From assembly GCA_052035915.1 (NCBI GenBank), contig JBPOHE010000159.1:1-12834 (forward strand): a DNA stretch of 12,834 bases, given 5' to 3'. The stretch comes from JBPOHE01 sp052035915. Its GTDB lineage: Bacteria; Pseudomonadota; Gammaproteobacteria; Chromatiales; Chromatiaceae. Every line of letters starts with the position of its first letter. Position 1 is the stretch's first letter. The notes below the pieces were generated by a model that was not told where the DNA came from, did no database searches, and saw only the letters and a program-made list of their open reading frames with translations. The position numbers and the translations under genes were made by a program. Shown piece after piece: positions 6,723 through 12,834 of the stretch.

Positions 6723-8309
6723 ATGCCTCATCGTCCAGTTTTCCGCCACCTTGCCTCCTGTCTCTGTCTCTCCGCCGCCATCGCCTTGCCGACCTATCCC
6801 CTGGTTGGCTCGGCGGCAGGGGAGGCGACGATGTCGTCCCTCTCCAGGGGTGGCGGAGTCTCCCGCACGGGCGGTTTTGTCAACGACGGCGAGACCACTC
6901 CGGCGCCGACCTTCAATCTCCCCGACATCGGCGCCTCGGCGGACACCGTGCTCTCCCCAGCGGAAGAGCGGCGTCTGGGGCGGGCCTTCATGCGCGGTGT
7001 GCGCAGCTCGGTCGCCCTGATCGAAGACCCGGTCCATGCCGAATATATTCAGGATCTCGGCCTCCGACTGGCCGAACAGAGCCAGAGCCCGCACAAGCAC
7101 TTCAGTTTTTTCTTGGTGGAGGATCCGGTGATCAATGCCTTCGCCGGTCCCGGGGGCTATATCGGTGTGCACTCAGGATTGGTGCTCGAAACCCAGAACG
7201 AGAGCGAACTCGCCTCGGTGGTGGCGCATGAGATCGCCCATATCACCCAGAACCATCTGTTTCGCGCCTTCGACCAATTCAGCCGCATGACCGGGCCGGC
7301 GGCCCTGGCCATGCTCGGCGCAATTCTGCTGGGATCGGTCTCAGGTCAGGCCGCGGCGGCGGCCATCGCCGGGGTCCAGGCCGGACTGGCCCAGGCCGAG
7401 TTGAATTTCACCCGGGCGAACGAGGAAGAGGCCGATCGCGAGGGCATCAAGATCCTGGCCCAGGCGGGCTATGATCCCAGATCCATGGCAGTGTTCTTCG
7501 AGCGGATGGGAAAAACGACCCGTCTCTACGAATCCAGCCTGTACAAGATCCCGGAGTTTCTTCAGAGTCATCCGGTGACACCCAACCGTATCGCCGACGC
7601 CTTGGGCCGGGCGGATGTCTTTCCCTACCGTCAGCCGCCGGTGGATCCCCGTTACTATCTGCTGCGCGCTACGCTCAAGGTCAAGAGCTTCAAAACCCAG
7701 CAGGAGGCTGTCGAGCACTTTCGCGATGCGCTCGCTGAAGGGCGTTATCGGAATGAAGACGCCGAGCGCTACGGTTATGCCCTGGCTTTGCAGCGGGCGA
7801 GACGCTTCGAGGCCGCTGAACAGGAACTTGGGCGGCTGCTGAAGAAGGAACCCGGTAATCCGGCCTACCTGATCGCCGTGGCCCGTCTCGATCAAGCTCA
7901 GGGTCGGGCCAAGGCGGCCATGAACACACTGGAAGGCGGACTCAAACTCAATCCGGGCAGTTACCCCCTGAATATCAGTTACGCCGAGTTGCTCATCGAT
8001 AATGGCCAGGCGACCAAGGCCAAGGGGCTCCTCACCGAGCTACAACGAGGCCATGGCGAGGGTCCGGATATTTACAAACTTCTGGCCCGGGCGGCGGAGA
8101 CCGAAGGCCGTGGCGCCGAGTCCCATGGCTATATGGCGGAGTATTACTATGCCAACGGCCAGCTCGAACCCGCGGTACTCCAATTGGAGATCGCCATGCG
8201 GGACAAAAATATGGATTTCTACACCGCCTCCAAGATCGAAGCGCGCTGGAAGATCCTCAAGGCCGAACTGAAAGAACTCAAGAAACGGGATCGGGAACTG
8301 GTCAAATGA
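6723..8309 (+). CDS. bepA: BepA-like periplasmic M48 metalloprotease with TPRs
   Basis: A 528-residue exported zinc protease of the BepA (YfgC) family, which acts in the periplasm on assembly and quality control of outer-membrane proteins such as LptD. A signal peptide is visible (basic HRPVFRH, then hydrophobic LASCLCLSAAIALPTYPLV, with probable cleavage near GSAAGEA). The M48 domain carries VVAHEIAHITQNH (HEIAH at 169-173) and the third ligand Glu in NEEEADREG (about 236), followed by the family's SHPVTPNRI motif (about 282-290). The C-terminal part (about 310-500) is helical with TPR-like units (AEGRYRNEDAERYGYALAL, GNPAYLIAVARLDQAQGRAK). The ATG at 6723 fits the signal peptide; an in-frame TTG at 6699 would add eight residues. 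E. coli BepA is 487 residues; the extra length is mainly at the N-terminus. The gene follows the VWA gene by 81 nt and may be a separate unit. Confidence 0.9.
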   Translation: MPHRPVFRHLASCLCLSAAIALPTYPLVGSAAGEATMSSLSRGGGVSRTGGFVNDGETTPAPTFNLPDIGASADTVLSPAEERRLGRAFMRGVRSSVALIEDPVHAEYIQDLGLRLAEQSQSPHKHFSFFLVEDPVINAFAGPGGYIGVHSGLVLETQNESELASVVAHEIAHITQNHLFRAFDQFSRMTGPAALAMLGAILLGSVSGQAAAAAIAGVQAGLAQAELNFTRANEEEADREGIKILAQAGYDPRSMAVFFERMGKTTRLYESSLYKIPEFLQSHPVTPNRIADALGRADVFPYRQPPVDPRYYLLRATLKVKSFKTQQEAVEHFRDALAEGRYRNEDAERYGYALALQRARRFEAAEQELGRLLKKEPGNPAYLIAVARLDQAQGRAKAAMNTLEGGLKLNPGSYPLNISYAELLIDNGQATKAKGLLTELQRGHGEGPDIYKLLARAAETEGRGAESHGYMAEYYYANGQLEPAVLQLEIAMRDKNMDFYTASKIEARWKILKAELKELKKRDRELVK

Positions 8310-8430
8310 GACTCTGCCGGCGGGCGAGAGCCGTCCTGGTTTCTATCTCTCTTGACGCATTTCAAGACTCGCGAGACAAGTAACCAGATTATGAAATAAC
8401 TTTCTGATTGGCGAGTTACCCCAGCCAACT

Positions 8431-8452
8431 CGTCATTCCGGCCGGAATGACG
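8431..8452. repeat. Perfect 22-bp palindrome
   Basis: The half-site CGTCATTCCGG is followed directly by its exact reverse complement. It has no T run, and it resembles the GTCATnCCGGC half-sites of dispersed REP-like repeats common in GC-rich proteobacteria. A related hairpin lies at 12615-12636. Confidence 0.6.
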
Positions 8453-8521
8453 GCACATCTCTTCCTAACTGAAATAACTTGATCATAAGATACTCTGCTG
8501 ATCATTTCCTCGCTCCATCGC

Positions 8522-8575
8522 TTGGAAGGCGAACGAACAGCCGGCGTATTCTGGTATATCTTTTCCGGCAATCGC
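8522..8575 (-). repeat. Solo half-copy of the inverted-repeat element
   Basis: Read on the minus strand, this segment matches 9288-9342 with only about four differences over ~54 bases (one A in a run, and three substitutions). The shared core includes GGCTGTTCGTTCGCCTTCC. The second half of the palindromic element seen at 9286-9443 is not present to its left, so this is a solo end. Confidence 0.8.
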
Positions 8576-8777
8576 TTTGGCTAGATTGTGACAAGGCATC
8601 CTAACCTGGGAAAAACCCCATATGGCGAGCCTATATCTGGCGAACCAAACCAGAGAGAACGCCATCGTCTCGGGATATGGGGGGAATTTTTCCCGGCATT
8701 CATTCAGCGTGGTCCTCAGCGGTCGGATACAATGATGAGCACAGCCGGTCAGGCTTATTCAGGTCAGGAGAAGGATA

Positions 8778-9023
8778 ATGAGCACAACGATCTTTATTGG
8801 CAACCTCCCCTCCGGCACCAGCGTCGAAGACATCCGGCAGGAGCTGATGGACATGGGGGCGCCATTGCTGAACATCAGCCAGGTTGAGGCTGGTGACCCG
8901 GACAGATTGACCTTTGCGGCGGAGTTGGACATCGATCAGCAGGTCGCCAAGCTTATGCTAGAGCGGCGTAAAACGCGCTATTTCAAGGGTCGGCAGATTA
9001 GTCTCTTCGTCCCCACGTTTTAA
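8778..9023 (+). CDS. Small RRM-like RNA-binding protein
   Basis: An 81-residue protein that looks like a single RNA recognition motif. RNP2-like TTIFIGNLP lies at residues 3-11. A helix VEDIRQELMDMG (16-27) follows, then a strand/loop LLNISQVE, the RNP1 position DRLTFAAELD (42-51), a second helix (DQQVAKLMLERRK) and a last strand GRQISLFVP. The RNP1 segment lacks the usual aromatic residues (K/R-G-F/Y-G/A-F-V), keeping only one Phe, so RNA binding could be weak or different. A strong AGGAGAAGG ribosome binding site precedes the ATG at 8778. Bacterial single-RRM proteins are typically linked to cold response or post-transcriptional control, but nothing here shows the target. It stands alone on its strand, between two copies of a dispersed repeat. 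Confidence 0.75.
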   Translation: MSTTIFIGNLPSGTSVEDIRQELMDMGAPLLNISQVEAGDPDRLTFAAELDIDQQVAKLMLERRKTRYFKGRQISLFVPTF

Positions 9024-9462
9024 CCGCGGTTTGTTCATGGCGGTCACGCCGATGAAAGTACAGGCGCCGGGACAAATCAAGAAGCATACGGCCGTAGGTC
9101 AGGCGGCGGTCAGCGTCGCAGGAAACACCACCGCGCAAGCCCCTACCTCAATACCACCGCCACCGGACGGAGGACGGCTCCGTAGCGCCATGACGGATGC
9201 GGTCACGGGGGTATTGGCCGTAGCCGTCCGTGGGCAGATTCATGCGGGATACGTCCGGGTTCCCGAAGGGGTAAAGGTCGCCATAAGGCGATTGCCGGAA
9301 AAAGATATACCTGAATGCGCCGGCTGTTCGTTCGCCTTCCAGGCGCGCCAGCCGGCGCAGAGCGCGCTCTGTAACGGCTGGTGGAACACCGAAGGCGGGC
9401 GAACAGAGCCGCAGGCGGGTATATTTTTTGACAGAAATCGCCTAAGGAAAGCCCCTCAACCC
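9024..9462. other. Region upstream of the autotransporter gene
   Basis: About 440 bases lie in an open frame with the following gene, but I consider them mostly non-coding. The second half (9286-9443) is a palindromic repeat element, and the first part (9037-9285) encodes a low-complexity sequence rich in Ala, Pro, Val and Gln with no recognisable domain. That first part could be a decayed or truncated small gene cut by the repeat. Shortly after the RRM gene stop there is a short ACCGCGGT palindrome, but no terminator. Confidence 0.5.
9286..9443. mobile_element. MITE-like element with terminal inverted repeats
   Basis: The 158-bp element begins AGGCGATT (9286-9293) and ends with the exact reverse complement AATCGCCT (9436-9443). 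The imperfect symmetry extends about 53 bases inwards on both sides: GATATACC, GGCTGTTCG and CGCCTTC on the left pair with GGTATATT, CGAACAGAGCC and GAAGGCG on the right. A TAA triplet directly flanks the GGCGATT...AATCGCC core on both sides (9284-9286 and 9443-9445), which could be a target duplication. It has no transposase gene. The right end abuts the ribosome binding site of the autotransporter gene. The left half has a close copy at 8522-8575. Confidence 0.6.
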
Positions 9463-11640
9463 TTGTCATGGGTGATTGCTCTTCTGGGGCTGGTGGCGTT
9501 CTCTGTATTGGCCGCTCCACCCGAGAGGGAGAGGGAACCGCGCATTGGCTTGGTCCTGGGCGGTGGTGGCGCACGCGGGGCCGCTCATATCGGCGTGCTG
9601 GAGGTACTGGAGCGGTTGCGGATCCCCGTGGCCTGCGTTGCCGGTACCAGTATGGGGGCCTTGGTGGCCGGGGCCTATGCCGCTGGCCTGACACCAGCGC
9701 AAATGCAGGAAAAACTGGCGCCGGTCGACTGGCGGAATATGTTTGCCGATGACCCGGAAAGCGCTGAGCGTGGCTATCGTTACCGGAAACAGGGTCAGCG
9801 CTTTTATCCGATGCTCGAACTCGGGGTCAAGGAGGATGGCCTGGAGCCGGTATTGGGTGTCGTGGCTGGCCAGAAGATCAAGCTGTTTTTCAACTCACTG
9901 GTCGACGATGGCCAGGGCCAGCGTCAAATCGAAGATCTGCCGCTTCCACTCTCCATCATGGCCACCGATATCGGCACCGGAGAGCGTGTCGTTCTCCGAC
10001 AGGGGAGTCTCTCCCAGGCCATGCGGGCCAGTATGTCGGTGCCCGGGATTCTGGCGCCGGTAAAAATCGGCCAGCGTACTCTGGTGGATGGCGGTCTGGT
10101 GGATAACGTTCCGATCGGCGAGGCCAGGGCCCTTTGCCATCCAGATAAAGTGATCGCCGTCGATGTAGGCACCCCTTTGCTCAAGCCGGAGGAGGTCAAC
10201 TCCTTGCTTTCGGTCGCCGCCCAGATGGTCAATATCCTCACCAACCAAAACGTCGTCGCCTCGCTCAGTACGCTCCAGCCTGGCGATGTTTTCATCCAAC
10301 CGGACTTGGGGGATATCACCGCCGCCGATTTTCCCCGCTTCACCGAAGCTGTAGCCAAGGGACGCCAAGCCGCGGAAATGGCCATCGACAAGCTGCGGCC
10401 CATGTCCGGGAGCGCTGGACACTACGCCTCCTGGCGCCGCAGGTTCGAAGCCGAGCCGGCTTCCGCCGCCGCCATTGACGAGATACAGATCGCCGAGACC
10501 AAGTGGGTCAACCCCGTGGCGGTGGAACAACATATCAAGATCAAGCCGAACGAGCCCCTAGACAGCAAAAAGCTTGAAGAAAACATCTTGCGCATTTACG
10601 GCGAGGGCGATTATCAAAGCGTGGATTACGCGCTGCTGCGCTCACGCGACCGCGATATCCTGCGCATCACCCCCATCGAGAAGTCTTGGGGCCCTGATTA
10701 TCTGCTGTTTGGTTTCAATCTGAGCTCCACCGCCAGTGAAGATTCCAACTTCAATCTGCGGGGGGCCTATCGCCGCACCTGGTTGAACCCTTATGGGGGC
10801 GAATGGTTGACCGGGGCGCAGATCGGACAGAAAAGCATGCTGTTTACCCAGTTTTACCAACCCTTGGAGCCGAAACAACGCTTTTTCGTCGAACCCAGCC
10901 TGAGTTATTCCCGGGAGCAACTCAGTTTGTTTCAGGATAATGATCGTATCGCTCAGTATCGAATCAACGAGGGACGCTTCGCTTTCGACCTGGGAACAAA
11001 CCTGGGAACGCTGGGGCAAGCCCGCCTCGGTTGGCTGTACCGGGACATCAAGGGTCGCCTCGATACCGGGGCTTCCGGGTTGCCCGAGGGCGACCAGCAG
11101 CTGCGTGGTTGGACCGCCAGCCTGGAGCTGGAGCAGTTCGATCGCCTGTTTTTCCCTACCCGAGGTTGGGGAGTCCGGGCCGATGTCTTTGGCGAGCAAC
11201 ATGGAGACTATACCAGGGGACAGTTGCAACTCCTCGGCGCGCAGCCACTGCCGGGTTTCGTGTTACAGGAAAGGCTCAAGGCCGGGGGGGCACTGAACAA
11301 GGCCTTGCCTTTCACAGATGCCTTGTTCCTTGGCGGCCCGCTCAATCTGTCCGGTTTCGCCCCGGGGCAGCTGATCGGCGGCGAGGCCTATTTTGGTAGC
11401 CTGCGTCTGGAACGAATTCTCGGGCAGATGCCGCTTGGCATGACCGGCGATCTACGGCTGGGTCTCAGTGCCGAGGTGGGAAAAATGAACCGGCGTTATA
11501 CCGAAACGGATCTCGGAGGCTGGCTGCCATCTTTCAGTCTATATTTTGGTAGCAACCTTCCCCTCGGCCCCGCCTATCTTGGCTACGGTTACGCGCCCCA
11601 GGGATCCTCCACGCTCTACCTATTTGTCGGCACCCCCTGA
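9463..11640 (+). CDS. plpD: PlpD-like patatin phospholipase autotransporter (type Vd)
   Basis: A secreted/surface lipase of the type Vd secretion family: a patatin passenger fused to a POTRA domain and a 16-strand Omp85-like outer-membrane barrel. Signal sequence: SWVIALLGLVAFSVLAAPPE. Patatin domain (about 27-310): oxyanion loop GGGGARG (33-39), nucleophile GTSMG (Ser63) and the catalytic Asp of VDGG (Asp209). POTRA: about 337-405 (IDEIQIAETKWVNPVAVEQH). Barrel: about 410-725, ending in YLFVGTP. The frame is open from 9031, but that region holds a repeat element. I place the start at the TTG at 9463, with AAGGAAA upstream (12-nt gap) and 725 residues, close to P. aeruginosa PlpD (728). A GTG at 9472 is an alternative. 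The signal lacks basic residues before the hydrophobic core, so the exact start is uncertain. All catalytic residues are present. Confidence 0.92.
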   Translation: MSWVIALLGLVAFSVLAAPPEREREPRIGLVLGGGGARGAAHIGVLEVLERLRIPVACVAGTSMGALVAGAYAAGLTPAQMQEKLAPVDWRNMFADDPESAERGYRYRKQGQRFYPMLELGVKEDGLEPVLGVVAGQKIKLFFNSLVDDGQGQRQIEDLPLPLSIMATDIGTGERVVLRQGSLSQAMRASMSVPGILAPVKIGQRTLVDGGLVDNVPIGEARALCHPDKVIAVDVGTPLLKPEEVNSLLSVAAQMVNILTNQNVVASLSTLQPGDVFIQPDLGDITAADFPRFTEAVAKGRQAAEMAIDKLRPMSGSAGHYASWRRRFEAEPASAAAIDEIQIAETKWVNPVAVEQHIKIKPNEPLDSKKLEENILRIYGEGDYQSVDYALLRSRDRDILRITPIEKSWGPDYLLFGFNLSSTASEDSNFNLRGAYRRTWLNPYGGEWLTGAQIGQKSMLFTQFYQPLEPKQRFFVEPSLSYSREQLSLFQDNDRIAQYRINEGRFAFDLGTNLGTLGQARLGWLYRDIKGRLDTGASGLPEGDQQLRGWTASLELEQFDRLFFPTRGWGVRADVFGEQHGDYTRGQLQLLGAQPLPGFVLQERLKAGGALNKALPFTDALFLGGPLNLSGFAPGQLIGGEAYFGSLRLERILGQMPLGMTGDLRLGLSAEVGKMNRRYTETDLGGWLPSFSLYFGSNLPLGPAYLGYGYAPQGSSTLYLFVGTP

Positions 11641-11702
11641 GAGGCCGGGGTGAGTCACTTTCTTGATCGCATCGAGGTCCCTGTTCCGGACCACCTAACC
11701 GG

Positions 11703-11729
11703 GCCAACCGTACGCAGATGTCGGTTGGC
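11703..11729. repeat. Hairpin in the leader of the tandem-domain gene
   Basis: GCCAACCG (11703-11710) and CGGTTGGC (11722-11729) form an 8-bp stem with an 11-base loop. No T run follows. It lies about 30 bases upstream of the next gene's start, so it would be in its 5' leader, or act as a weak stop for the upstream transcript. Confidence 0.4.
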
Positions 11730-11762
11730 TCATTCACACACACTCTGGAGGAAACTCAGCCC

Positions 11763-12344
11763 ATGAAAAAGTCACTGCTCGTCGCCGCTTTGCTGGCTCT
11801 TGGTACCCAACATGGCCTCATGGCGGCCGAACCGGCCTCACCCGCTCAGGAAAGTTCACCCCTTGGTGTCAAAGGTGGTTGGGTAACCACCAACTTGACC
11901 GCCAAGGTCATCGACGTCAACAAAGATACCCGCCAAGTGACACTGATGGACGATCAGGGTAGATACACCACCGTCGTCGCGGGAGACGAAGTAAGAAATT
12001 TCAACCAGATCGAGGTCGGCGACCGCCTGGATGTGAAATACACCGAGGCATTGGCGGTCGCGGTGTTTCTTGAGGAGCCGGGGGCCATCGGTCGCACCGA
12101 GACCATTGGCGTGAGTCGGGCCGATCTCGGGCAGAAACCTCACGGCACCATTGAGCGCACTGTCGACATCACGGCGCGGATCAGCGCCCTCGACAAAACG
12201 AAGCGGATAGCGACCCTGACTGGAAGCAAATATGAGGTCACCTTGAAAGTGGCCGAAGATGTGGACCTCGCCAAAATCAACGTCGGGGATACCGTGCGGG
12301 TCAAATATATCGAATCCCTCGCCCTGAGCGTCAACAAACCCTGA
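11763..12344 (+). CDS. Exported protein with two tandem homologous domains
   Basis: A 193-residue protein with a clear signal peptide: MKKSLLVAALLALGTQHGLM, with likely cleavage after residue 22 (AA|EP). The ATG at 11763 is preceded by GGAGGA with a 10-nt spacing, better than the upstream ATG at 11718. The mature part is an internal duplication. Repeat 1 (about 47-101) is TAKVIDVNKDTRQVTLMDDQ ... IEVGDRLDVKYTEALAVAV. Repeat 2 (about 137-190) is TARISALDKTKRIATLTGSK ... INVGDTVRVKYIESLALSV. The pattern (strand, DxxxR-VTL, EV..GD.V.VKY) recalls the small beta-barrel DUF5666-like domains, but I am not certain. It is probably periplasmic or envelope-associated; there is no lipobox. The 122-nt gap to the autotransporter gene leaves its operon status open. 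Function unknown. Confidence 0.78.
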   Translation: MKKSLLVAALLALGTQHGLMAAEPASPAQESSPLGVKGGWVTTNLTAKVIDVNKDTRQVTLMDDQGRYTTVVAGDEVRNFNQIEVGDRLDVKYTEALAVAVFLEEPGAIGRTETIGVSRADLGQKPHGTIERTVDITARISALDKTKRIATLTGSKYEVTLKVAEDVDLAKINVGDTVRVKYIESLALSVNKP

Positions 12345-12614
12345 TGTCTGGTAGGTGCAGGGCAATGCTGTGGGAAAGGGGGATCCTTCCTTCTCGGCAG
12401 CAGGGGGTGAAGGTGATGGACGTTCATTATAAAACTCACCCCGCCTCGCCCAGGTTTTTCACAAAGGCGTAGATGAGTGTTAACCCATCGTTAGGCGAAT
12501 TTGGCCTGGCCGGAAACGGCGGATGTCGATATCGATGTTGGCCTCTATGTGAATACCTTGCCGATGAGCCCCGAATTTTGTTCTGGTTAGCCGAAAAGAC
12601 TCTGTCAACCTGTC

Positions 12615-12636
12615 ATACCGGCAAGGAAGCCGGTAT
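12615..12636. repeat. REP-like hairpin ATACCGGC/GCCGGTAT
   Basis: Two perfect 8-bp arms are separated by AAGGAA. It is preceded by GTC and followed by CCA, matching the common GTCATACCGGC...GCCGGTATCCA type of dispersed intergenic repeat. It shares the GTCAT-n-CCGGC half-site with the palindrome at 8431-8452. Confidence 0.6.
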
Positions 12637-12742
12637 CCAATGTCGGGATGGCGATCGGGTTTACCCTCTATGGCGCTGGTTTTCGGCTGACGGCCCCTGC
12701 CGGGGTGGTTATACCATTTCTCGATAGGTATTATCGATATTC

Positions 12743-12821
12743 GTAGGCTGGTGTTGAGGCGCGAAGCGCTGAAACCCAGCTTCTCAGTAGCTGGGATTCG
12801 CTTCGCTCATCGCCAGCCTAC
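12743..12821. repeat. 79-bp intergenic imperfect palindrome
   Basis: Outer arms GTAGGCTGG (12743-12751) and CCAGCCTAC (12813-12821) are exact complements. Inside, GAGGCGCGAAGCGCTGAAACCCAGC pairs imperfectly with GCTGGGATTCGCTTCGCTCATC around a TTCTCAGTA loop. From memory this GTAGGxTGG...GCGAAGCG...CCCAxCCTAC type of palindrome is a frequent dispersed repeat in Gammaproteobacteria. No coding potential. Confidence 0.75.
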
Positions 12822-12834
12822 CCCATGACTTTCA

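Larger units (their letters stand above)
8310..8777. other. Intergenic region with palindrome and repeat half-copy
   Basis: About 470 bases with no convincing gene. It contains a perfect 22-bp palindrome (8431-8452), a half-copy of the repeat found upstream of the autotransporter gene (8522-8575), and two copies of TGAAATAACTT (near 8392 and 8470). The promoter of the small RRM protein gene presumably lies in its right part. Confidence 0.5.
12345..12834. other. Gene-free right end with dispersed repeats
   Basis: About 490 bases with no supported gene. A GGGGTGA ... TCACCCC inverted repeat (about 12404-12446) may help end the upstream transcript, although it has a long loop. Two further hairpins are listed separately (12615-12636 and 12743-12821). 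A 84-codon frame at 12473-12727 runs through one of these repeats and is not convincing. Confidence 0.5.

Noticed and set aside
5310..7172. Very long minus-strand open frame opposite the VWA and protease genes
   Set aside because: It is antisense to two well-recognised genes with intact motifs; long antisense frames are expected from GC-rich codon use.
8483..8665. Minus-strand 60-codon frame sharing an EKDIPE-like peptide with the autotransporter upstream region
   Set aside because: The peptide similarity follows from the inverted DNA repeat; there is no start signal or family match.
11641..11700. Intrinsic terminator after the autotransporter gene
   Set aside because: Only a short GGTCC/GGACC pairing is visible and no T run follows.
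12473..12727. 84-codon plus-strand frame as a gene
   Set aside because: It has no ribosome binding site or family likeness, and runs through the REP-like hairpin at 12615-12636.

Overview
The window is GC-rich chromosomal DNA. Its gene content (GpmI-type phosphoglycerate mutase, YidD, a BepA-like M48 protease with TPRs, a PlpD-like patatin/Omp85 autotransporter, and a MoxR ATPase with a VWA partner) fits a Gammaproteobacterium. I infer one of the environmental GC-rich lineages, but nothing here fixes the genus. No rRNA, tRNA, CRISPR array or complete insertion sequence was recognised.

Layout. Positions 1-620 (minus strand) hold the 5' part of a small basic protein gene that runs off the left edge, preceded by a frameshifted and internally deleted relic of an integron-type tyrosine recombinase. 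Positions 620-946 have no gene but carry an AT-rich nested palindromic structure. Positions 947-2830 (minus) are a gpmI-yidD pair, with a small two-helix membrane protein gene further upstream (3077-3289). Positions 3290-3717 hold only a weak relic of a GNAT acetyltransferase and a clear minus-strand terminator serving a 66-residue acidic protein gene (3718-3918). All recognised genes from 4283 onward are on the plus strand: a MoxR-type AAA+ ATPase followed 13 nt later by a DUF2201-type metallopeptidase-like/VWA protein (a two-gene chaperone-type module); a periplasmic BepA-like protease; a small RRM-like RNA-binding protein; a type Vd patatin autotransporter; and a secreted protein built of two tandem homologous domains. 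The last ~490 bases contain dispersed palindromic repeats and no convincing gene.

How the parts relate. BepA-like proteases act in outer-membrane beta-barrel quality control, and the patatin protein downstream is an Omp85-type barrel that depends on that machinery; this link is an inference from families, not proof of co-regulation. The most notable structural features are a 158-bp element with terminal inverted repeats just upstream of the autotransporter gene (with a solo half-copy about 0.75 kb away in inverse orientation), the symmetric nested palindromes at 772-886, and the integrase relic. The very long open frame into which the autotransporter gene falls runs through the repeat element; the real start is probably near 9463.

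I did not find convincing evidence of an undescribed defence or mobile system. The best candidates for follow-up are the repeat element, the nested palindromes, the small integrase-linked protein and the uncharacterised small genes.
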